Source of the DNA: an uncultured Lachnospiraceae bacterium
Lineage (GTDB): Bacteria; Bacillota; Clostridia; Lachnospirales; Lachnospiraceae
Assembly: GCA_910578475.1 (NCBI GenBank)
Contig: CAJTRK010000057.1
Coordinates: 1-12,036 of the forward strand
Length of the DNA: 12,036 nucleotides
Direction of reading: 5' to 3'
Position numbers and translations under genes: made by a program. The notes beneath the pieces are model-generated. The model was not told the DNA's origin, ran no database searches, and worked only from the letters and a program-made list of their open reading frames with translations. Positions 1 through 4,722 of the stretch are shown here, piece by piece. Within the stretch, counting starts at the first letter, position 1. Each line of letters begins with the position of its first letter.

Positions 1-82
1 GCATAGGTAACTTCTATTGAAGAAACAAAGGGTAGAATTTACTTTTGCAATTTAGGAGATTTAAAAAGTCTGTCGTCTTTCA

Positions 83-111
83 TTGCCATAAACTTCCATT
101 AACGGTATAAT
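83..111 (+). promoter_or_regulatory. Sigma-A promoter of the PRTase gene
   Basis: TTGCCA at 83-88, a 17-bp spacer and a perfect TATAAT at 106-111. Transcription should start near 118, giving a leader of about 64 nt before the ATG at 182. The stretch before this (1-82) has no recognisable gene; frame 1 is open from 7 to 102 but has no start codon or RBS. Confidence 0.75.
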
Positions 112-181
112 AGAACTATCAGAAAAAGACGGAAAATGGTTCGGAAATTGAATCATTGCGTCGTGAAAAGGAGGTACGCGT

Positions 182-820
182 ATGCAGGAAATGATTAGAA
201 TTAGTTCCAAAGCTCACCCCAATATTGAATTAAAGGCAATTCCCGGTCATTTTGTAACGCCGAGTTCTCATATCAATTACTTTCTGGATATGACGACATT
301 AAAAACGCGTCTGAGCGAAGCGTCTCTGACGGCCAAAGAATTGAGCAGACAGATTGAGGCATCCATGATAGTCGATACGATTGTCTGTATCGACGGCTGC
401 GATATTATCGGTGCGTTTTTGGCAGAGGAACTGACGAGAGCCGGCATTTATTCCAGGAATGCACATAAGACAATTTATATTATTACGCCGGAGTATTCTT
501 CCGCCGGACAGATGTTGTTCCGGGATAATTATCTGCAGATGATAAAAGGGAAGAATATATTGCTTCTGTTAGCCAGTGCAACAACGGGAAGAACCGTCAC
601 GAAGGCGGTGCAGACGCTTACCTATTACGGCGCTTCCATCAGCGGTATCAGCGCGGTATTCAGCGCGGCAAACAGTGTGATGGGGATTCCGGTTCATGCG
701 CTGTTTACAACCGCAGATGTTCCGGATTACAAGACTTACAGTCCCGAAAGTTGTGCGATGTGTAAAGAGAATAAGCCGATAGACGCATTTGCCAATGCCT
801 TTGGCTATTCAATGATTTAG
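182..820 (+). CDS. Orotate phosphoribosyltransferase-like protein (PRTase fold)
   Basis: 212 residues, with start ATG set by AAAAGGAGG about 7 nt upstream. The protein resembles the PRTase family annotated as orotate phosphoribosyltransferase in Clostridia, enzymes that join a base to PRPP in the cytoplasm. The core strand-loop ILLLL-ASATTGRT (about residues 126-138) sits where family members have two acidic residues before TTG, the PRPP-binding motif. Here the acidic pair reads Ala-Ser, so classical PRPP/Mg binding is doubtful. The C-terminal tail carries Cys191-x-x-Cys194 followed by a PIDAFANAFGYS segment, as in other members of this clostridial subgroup. No pyr genes lie beside it: it has its own promoter and a hairpin after the stop, so it appears to be a single-gene unit. 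The family placement is fairly secure. Orotate as the substrate is not shown by the sequence; a regulatory or different-base role is possible. Confidence 0.75.
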   Translation: MQEMIRISSKAHPNIELKAIPGHFVTPSSHINYFLDMTTLKTRLSEASLTAKELSRQIEASMIVDTIVCIDGCDIIGAFLAEELTRAGIYSRNAHKTIYIITPEYSSAGQMLFRDNYLQMIKGKNILLLLASATTGRTVTKAVQTLTYYGASISGISAVFSAANSVMGIPVHALFTTADVPDYKTYSPESCAMCKENKPIDAFANAFGYSMI

Positions 821-834
821 ATTTCGTTTTGACC

Positions 835-881
835 ATGACAGTTTGGCGGGAATCCTTAAGGGTTTCCCGCCAAACTGTCAT
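835..881. terminator. Perfect hairpin between convergent genes
   Basis: An 18-bp perfect inverted repeat (835-852 with 864-881) has an 11-nt loop that itself contains the palindrome CCTTAAGG. It lies 14 nt after the PRTase stop and 37 nt beyond the stop of the convergent kinase gene, so it could stop transcription from both sides. T-tracts are weak on both strands (only TTT on the plus side), so it is not a textbook intrinsic terminator. Confidence 0.6.
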
Positions 882-918
882 TTAGGCATTTATCCGTACT
901 TTTCATTTGCAAAGTCAA

Positions 919-1581
919 TCAGTTGTTCACATCATTTTTTACAAATCCAAAGTGTCGTGCAACTTTTCTTGCAGTTTCATCGACTGTGCTGTCCGGGGTT
1001 CTTTCAATCCAATAATAGTCACTATCCCTGATAGCTGTCCATGTTTTCTCGTTGAGACTTTGTAAGGTTGCATTACATAACGCTTTTGCTTTCTCAACAT
1101 TGGATGCACTGTTTATAAAATCACGAAAACCCTGATGGTCGGGGCGGCTGCAGTACTCCTCAACTAAATTTGAAGGTTCTTTTATTAAAAAGACTGTCCG
1201 GGATGCCTCTGTGAACTTTCCGGCCTCTTCCATTGTCAAATGGCAGTCGCACAATACGGTTTGATTGTGTGAAAGGCGAATCAAATCCAACAGTACAAAA
1301 TCCAATTGTTCTCTTGTATTGCCAGTCAGCCATTTTTGGTATTCCTCGACAGTACGCCCGAAGAACGCATCCGCATCTTTAAAAACCTTATTCATTGACG
1401 GTTGGAAAGCAGGGTTTGAAATGGTTTGATGCGCTGCAAACCGCTCATCGACATCATAAACCAATAAATTGTGCCGTTTAGCCAACTCCCTTGAAATCGT
1501 CGTCTTTCCGCCACAGGGTGTTCCGGTCACAAAATAAACGTTTTTTAAGTATTCTTTGATTACATTGTCCTGAAATATCAT
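919..1581 (-). CDS. P-loop nucleotide kinase / small AAA-type ATPase, substrate unknown
   Basis: 220 residues. The start is the ATG at 1581, because AAAGGAG (1596-1590) lies 8 nt upstream. An in-frame ATG at 1617 would add 12 residues but has no RBS. Near the N terminus is a Walker A motif, GTPCGGKTT (about residues 20-28), after a hydrophobic strand (VYFVT). A strand ending in DVDER (about residues 43-47) is placed like the substrate-binding acid of shikimate- or gluconate-kinase-like folds. A hydrophobic strand TVLCDCH (about residues 123-129) is the likely second core strand. It resembles small uncharacterised P-loop kinases of Firmicutes; the phosphate acceptor cannot be read from the sequence. 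It stands alone, convergent with the PRTase gene and divergent from the arabinofuranosidase gene. Its base composition looks more AT-rich than the genes to its right, which hints at separate acquisition. Expression may be controlled by the leader at 1582-1735. Confidence 0.7.
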   Translation of the reverse strand: MIFQDNVIKEYLKNVYFVTGTPCGGKTTISRELAKRHNLLVYDVDERFAAHQTISNPAFQPSMNKVFKDADAFFGRTVEEYQKWLTGNTREQLDFVLLDLIRLSHNQTVLCDCHLTMEEAGKFTEASRTVFLIKEPSNLVEEYCSRPDHQGFRDFINSASNVEKAKALCNATLQSLNEKTWTAIRDSDYYWIERTPDSTVDETARKVARHFGFVKNDVNN

Positions 1582-1597
1582 TACATAATCTCCTTTA

Positions 1598-1642
1598 TTA
1601 AATAGTTTATCGTGCATTTTGCCTGTACATAAAACTATTTAA
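1598..1642 (-). promoter_or_regulatory. Alternative stem B touching the kinase RBS
   Basis: On the minus strand TTAAATAGTTT (1642-1632) is perfectly complementary to AAACTATTTAA (1608-1598). The stem ends one base before the kinase Shine-Dalgarno AAAGGAG (1596-1590), and with a G-U pair, a mismatch and further pairs it could reach into it. It uses bases that also form stem A (1625-1657), so only one of the two can form at a time. This is the usual layout of a translational attenuator, inferred from sequence only. Confidence 0.5.
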
Positions 1643-1657
1643 CACAGTTCCATGTAC
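1625..1657 (-). promoter_or_regulatory. Stem A after the leader peptide
   Basis: GTACATGGAACT (1657-1646) pairs with AGTTTTATGTAC (1636-1625) around a 9-nt loop, starting one base after the leader-peptide stop codon's last base. Two central pairs are G-U in the minus-strand RNA but would be A-C mismatches in plus-strand RNA, which argues that the minus-strand transcript is the one that folds. Confidence 0.55.
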
Positions 1658-1690
1658 TCAGATATTTCTTAATCGCAAGAATGCCACCAT
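1658..1690 (-). CDS. Putative 10-residue leader peptide with an RLR motif
   Basis: ATG at 1690, stop TGA at 1660-1658, peptide MVAFLRLRNI. GGGAGG (1704-1699) lies 8 nt upstream, one of the best ribosome binding sites in the window, although no long gene uses it. The Arg-Leu-Arg segment matches the +x+ pattern known to stall ribosomes with macrolides in leaders such as that of ermD. The frame is short, so chance cannot be excluded. A different minus-strand frame through the same DNA is also open up to a TAG at 1637-1635 and could be the remnant of a longer protein's C terminus. The RBS spacing and the following stems favour a leader. Confidence 0.45.
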   Translation of the reverse strand: MVAFLRLRNI

Positions 1691-1729
1691 ATTTTTTACC
1701 TCCCAAATTACAAAGCTTTTTTCTACTTT

Positions 1730-1764
1730 ATCATATCGCGCCCGGTTATTCCATCATTATTATA
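1730..1764 (-). promoter_or_regulatory. Likely -10 elements for the kinase leader transcript
   Basis: On the minus strand a perfect TATAAT (1764-1759) and a TATGAT (1735-1730) lie upstream of the leader peptide. Neither has a convincing -35 at 16-18 bp, so which one is used is unclear, and an activator or an extended -10 may be needed. The region lies back to back with the arabinofuranosidase promoter. Confidence 0.35.
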
Positions 1765-1785
1765 ACACCCATCATCATGATAAAT

Positions 1786-1814
1786 TTGTAGTTGCGGCGG
1801 TTTCGTAGTACAAT
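1786..1814 (+). promoter_or_regulatory. Promoter of the arabinofuranosidase gene
   Basis: TTGTAG (1786-1791), a 17-bp spacer and TACAAT (1809-1814) make a reasonable sigma-A promoter. The predicted start is near 1821, leaving a leader of about 80 nt. No catabolite-responsive (cre) element was recognised here. Confidence 0.6.
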
Positions 1815-1826
1815 AATATAACAGAC

Positions 1827-1876
1827 ATTCCCGTGCATGGAAAACTGCTTTTTCCATTCAGCGGCATGGCGGGAAT
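1827..1876 (+). repeat. Nested inverted repeat in the arabinofuranosidase 5' leader
   Basis: Outer arms ATTCCCG (1827-1833) and CGGGAAT (1870-1876) enclose inner arms ATGGAAAA (1837-1844) and TTTTCCAT (1850-1857) with a 5-nt loop. The structure begins a few bases after the predicted transcription start and ends 10 nt before the RBS. It could be an operator for a sugar-responsive repressor or a stabilising 5' RNA hairpin. Confidence 0.5.
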
Positions 1877-1900
1877 ACAAACAAGAAAGGAATTGGATAA

Positions 1901-3880
1901 ATGAAACTGAAACTGGAGAAAAACAAAGGAAGTAAAATCAATGAAGAGATGATAGGGCTGTTCTTTGAGGATATCAACTATGCGGCCGACGGCGGGCTGT
2001 ATGCGGAGATGTTGGAGAATCGTTCCTTTGCGTTTTATGAATGCTATGGCGATAAAGGAGATTATTATGCGAAGCCGGACCCCGGCTACGGGTGGCGCCC
2101 TGCGCAGGAAAATGGCGGGGAAATGCAGTATGTGACGGGCAGCCCGTTGTATCGGGAAAATCCCTGTTATCTGCGTTTTACGGCGGCGGAGCCGGGGCAG
2201 GGATTCCAAAATCAGGCGTACAGCGGTATTTTTCTGGAAAAAGGGAAAGAATACCGGGTATCTTTTTATGCAAGACAGAATGCCTATGAAGGAAACTTTC
2301 TTGTATCGGTCAAAAAGGATGGAAAAGCGTATGCGGAAGCGGCTGTGGCCTGTCAGAGTGTGCCGAAAAATACCTGGCGGAAATGGATTCGCTATGAATT
2401 GACGCTGAGAGCCGAAGAGACGGTGAAGGGAGCAGCTTTTGTTCTTGCGCTGGAGGAAGCGGGAACCGTCGAGTTCGATTTTATTTCCATGATGCCCGCG
2501 GACGCGGTGGCGGGCGTTTTCCGAAAAGATTTGTTTGAACGGCTGAAAGAGCTGCACCCCGGCTTTTTACGATTCCCGGGAGGCTGTATCGTGGAAGGGA
2601 ATACGATGGAGAACCGTTATCGCTGGAAAGAAAGCGTCGGCATGCCGGAACGGCGGAAGGCCAATTTCAGCAGATGGTCGCTGCATGGCACGAATGCGGA
2701 AAACGGGTGGCATACCGAGTATGCCCACTATAATCAGACGCTTGGCATCGGGTTTTACGAGTATTTCCTGCTCTGTGAGCTGATAGGGGCAAAGCCGCTG
2801 CCCGTGCTGAATGTGGGGCTTGCCTGTCAGTATCAGTCCTATGAACTGGTAGAAACAGATGCGCCGGAATTTCAGGAATTTATACAGGATGCGTTGGATT
2901 TAATCGAGTTTGCGAACGGCGCGCCGGAAACGGCATGGGGCGCTCTGCGTGCGCAGATGGGCCATCCGGACCCGTTTGGACTGGAAATGGTCGGTATCGG
3001 AAACGAACAGTGGGAAACGGAACGGGTCGATTTTTTTGCGCGTTATCGTCTTTTTGAAGGGGCAATACATGAAAAATACCCGGAAATCCGGCTGATTGGT
3101 TCCGCCGGACCGGATATCACATCGGAGCGTTACCGGAATGCCTGGGAATTTTATCATGAAGCGGCAGCGGGAAATCCGAATTTCTGTTATGCGGTGGACG
3201 AACATTATTATGTGAAGCCGGAATGGTTTTATGAACATGTGGATTTTTATGACGATTATTCCCGGGATGTTAAAGTCTTCGCCGGAGAATATGCAGCGCA
3301 TCCGGACTGCGGCATGAATAATCCGGGCGCAAATACGCTTGCGGGCGCGCTTGCGGAGGCGGCTTTCCTGACAGGAATCGAAAAAAATGCGGATGTGGTG
3401 GTGTTGGCTTCTTATGCGCCTCTTTTTGCAAGAATCGGTTATGCCCAGTGGTCGCCCGACATGATTTGGTTCGACGAGACGGACACATATCCGACGGCCA
3501 GCTATTATGTGCAGAAAATGTACGGCGAGAACATGGGAACCGTGTTGATTCCCATGCACGGACAGGAAAAGGAGCTGCGCAGGGAGAATATTTATGTAAA
3601 CCTTTCTTTGGATGAAAGGACGGAGGAATACATACTGAAAGCGGTCAATGCGTCGAAAGAGACAAAGACGCTGGAACTGTTGGATTGGAACGATGAGCCG
3701 CTCCGGGGCAAAGCCATTCTGAAAGAACTGCAGAGGGAGCCGGAGAATGACAGCGTCGATGGAACGGAAAGGAGAAGGAGCAGACCGGAGGCCGTTCTTT
3801 ACGGAGAACGAAGCGAAGAACTGAACGGGGTATTGACGCTTGCTCCGGAAAGCTTTGTGGCGCTGCGGATAAAAGTGTGA
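1901..3880 (+). CDS. GH51 alpha-L-arabinofuranosidase
   Basis: 659 residues, preceded by AAAGGA 9 nt before the ATG. GH51 enzymes remove terminal alpha-L-arabinofuranosyl residues from arabinan, arabinoxylan and arabino-oligosaccharides with retention of configuration. The N-terminal EEMIGLFFEDINYAADGG segment (residues 15-32) is typical of the family. Residues about 80-205 are a beta-rich insert resembling a CBM4/9-type carbohydrate-binding domain. The barrel follows from FLRFPGGCIVEGNT (222-235). The acid/base is Glu369 in GIGNEQW and the nucleophile Glu463 in FAGEYA, both present; DEHYYV (433-438) lies between them as expected. A C-terminal beta domain fills the rest. There is no signal peptide, so it should act on imported oligosaccharides in the cytoplasm. 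It is a single gene with its own promoter and no transporter or other glycosidase beside it. No clear terminator follows. Confidence 0.93.
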   Translation: MKLKLEKNKGSKINEEMIGLFFEDINYAADGGLYAEMLENRSFAFYECYGDKGDYYAKPDPGYGWRPAQENGGEMQYVTGSPLYRENPCYLRFTAAEPGQGFQNQAYSGIFLEKGKEYRVSFYARQNAYEGNFLVSVKKDGKAYAEAAVACQSVPKNTWRKWIRYELTLRAEETVKGAAFVLALEEAGTVEFDFISMMPADAVAGVFRKDLFERLKELHPGFLRFPGGCIVEGNTMENRYRWKESVGMPERRKANFSRWSLHGTNAENGWHTEYAHYNQTLGIGFYEYFLLCELIGAKPLPVLNVGLACQYQSYELVETDAPEFQEFIQDALDLIEFANGAPETAWGALRAQMGHPDPFGLEMVGIGNEQWETERVDFFARYRLFEGAIHEKYPEIRLIGSAGPDITSERYRNAWEFYHEAAAGNPNFCYAVDEHYYVKPEWFYEHVDFYDDYSRDVKVFAGEYAAHPDCGMNNPGANTLAGALAEAAFLTGIEKNADVVVLASYAPLFARIGYAQWSPDMIWFDETDTYPTASYYVQKMYGENMGTVLIPMHGQEKELRRENIYVNLSLDERTEEYILKAVNASKETKTLELLDWNDEPLRGKAILKELQREPENDSVDGTERRRSRPEAVLYGERSEELNGVLTLAPESFVALRIKV

Positions 3881-3911
3881 TTGTTTGTGTCGTCCGATTT
3901 CATTTATTAAT

Positions 3912-3940
3912 TTGACATACCCGGAAAGCGGGCATATAAT
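3912..3940 (+). promoter_or_regulatory. Perfect consensus sigma-A promoter of the long operon
   Basis: TTGACA (3912-3917), exactly 17 bp, TATAAT (3935-3940). The spacer holds a small dyad, CCCG-N5-CGGG (3920-3932), which could be an operator. The predicted start near 3947 leaves a leader of about 53 nt to the ATG at 4000. No other promoter was recognised before 11918. Confidence 0.85.
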
Positions 3941-3999
3941 TTGACTGGTAATTGCATAAAAGAGCAGAGCATCGGGAAAGTATGGAAAGGAATATATTT

Positions 4000-4722
4000 A
4001 TGTTTCAGTGGATGAACCGAAAAGAAAACGCTAAATATATCATTTGTTTCCGCCCGCTGTACGGTGCGGCAGTCGGTATCGTGATATGTATTTTTCAGAT
4101 ACTCTGCCAACGATTCGATTTCGGGCAGACTTGTTTTGCGCTCATTGGAGCGGCGATACCGGTTTTGATGAGCGGAGGCGTCTATCTGTCGGGGTTTATG
4201 AATACATCGCAAAAACTGGCGGACAGATTGACTGCCAAAGCCGGTGAAAAAGCTTCGGGACATATCGGTACGCATGCGTTCCTTGCGGCGATGACTTTTT
4301 ATCTGATGTATGCGGGAGGGCTTTCGCTCATCCGAAAAGATATTCAGCTTGCGCTTCTCGGCCTCGGCTATGTGATTTCAGGCGCGTTGTACAGTATGGC
4401 GATTGTATGGTTTCCTGCGGCGGAAAGTGAGACGGAGAAGGAAAAGGACGGAGGCCGTCCGGTTTTTTCTCCGGCGCTGAAACGGGCGCTGCGGATGATT
4501 CTTAGCGTAATTTTAGCGTTGTGCTTCTGTACTTGTGTGATAATCGAGCCTATAATGGGCATGTTGGAGGCGTTGCTTTGTATGTGGATATGGACATACT
4601 ATTATTATATGTCCAAAAAGGCATTCGGCGGCATCACGAAAGAATCGGCGGGATATTTCCTCATATTGTGTGAACTCGCGACAGCGTTGTTTGTCGGAAT
4701 GTTTGGAAAGGCGTTTTTATGA
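4000..4722 (+). CDS. Degenerate CobS-like membrane protein (likely pseudoenzyme)
   Basis: 240 residues from the ATG at 4000, chosen because AAAGG (3986-3990) lies 9 nt upstream. An in-frame TTG at 3952 would sit almost on the predicted transcription start. Several hydrophobic segments and the overall pattern match CobS, adenosylcobinamide-GDP ribazoletransferase, which performs the last joining step of cobalamin synthesis in the membrane: KYIICFRPLYGAAVG near the start, GGVYLSGFMNT (59-69), GHIGTHAF (87-94), IVWFPAAE (135-142) and FGGITKESAGYF (209-220). The canonical motifs are GGxHxDGxxDxxD, DSxIG and GGxTGDxxG. Here His reads Tyr62, and Asp positions read Ser64, Asn68, Gln71 and Ser86; GD reads Lys214-Glu215. 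The first membrane segment of CobS is also missing. Catalysis is therefore unlikely. No other cob genes are present. Its stop overlaps the next start by 4 nt (ATGA), so the two are translationally coupled and may work together. CobS ancestry is inferred from motif order. Confidence 0.7.
   Translation: MFQWMNRKENAKYIICFRPLYGAAVGIVICIFQILCQRFDFGQTCFALIGAAIPVLMSGGVYLSGFMNTSQKLADRLTAKAGEKASGHIGTHAFLAAMTFYLMYAGGLSLIRKDIQLALLGLGYVISGALYSMAIVWFPAAESETEKEKDGGRPVFSPALKRALRMILSVILALCFCTCVIIEPIMGMLEALLCMWIWTYYYYMSKKAFGGITKESAGYFLILCELATALFVGMFGKAFL

Noticed and set aside
843..1031. A 62-codon plus-strand frame after the PRTase gene
   Set aside because: It begins inside the hairpin, has no RBS and runs opposite the kinase gene.
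1582..1617. The upstream ATG at 1617 as start of the kinase
   Set aside because: It has no RBS, while AAAGGAG is placed exactly for the ATG at 1581; the added residues overlap the proposed RNA stem.
1775..2557. A 260-codon minus-strand open frame over the arabinofuranosidase start
   Set aside because: It is opposite a well-supported GH51 gene and its promoter, with no RBS or family features.
2900..3559. A 219-codon minus-strand open frame
   Set aside because: It is the shadow of the GH51 catalytic domain; composition is unlike a real protein.
4000..4722. Calling the gene a functional cobS
   Set aside because: The metal-binding acidic residues and the first membrane segment are absent and no cobalamin genes are nearby.
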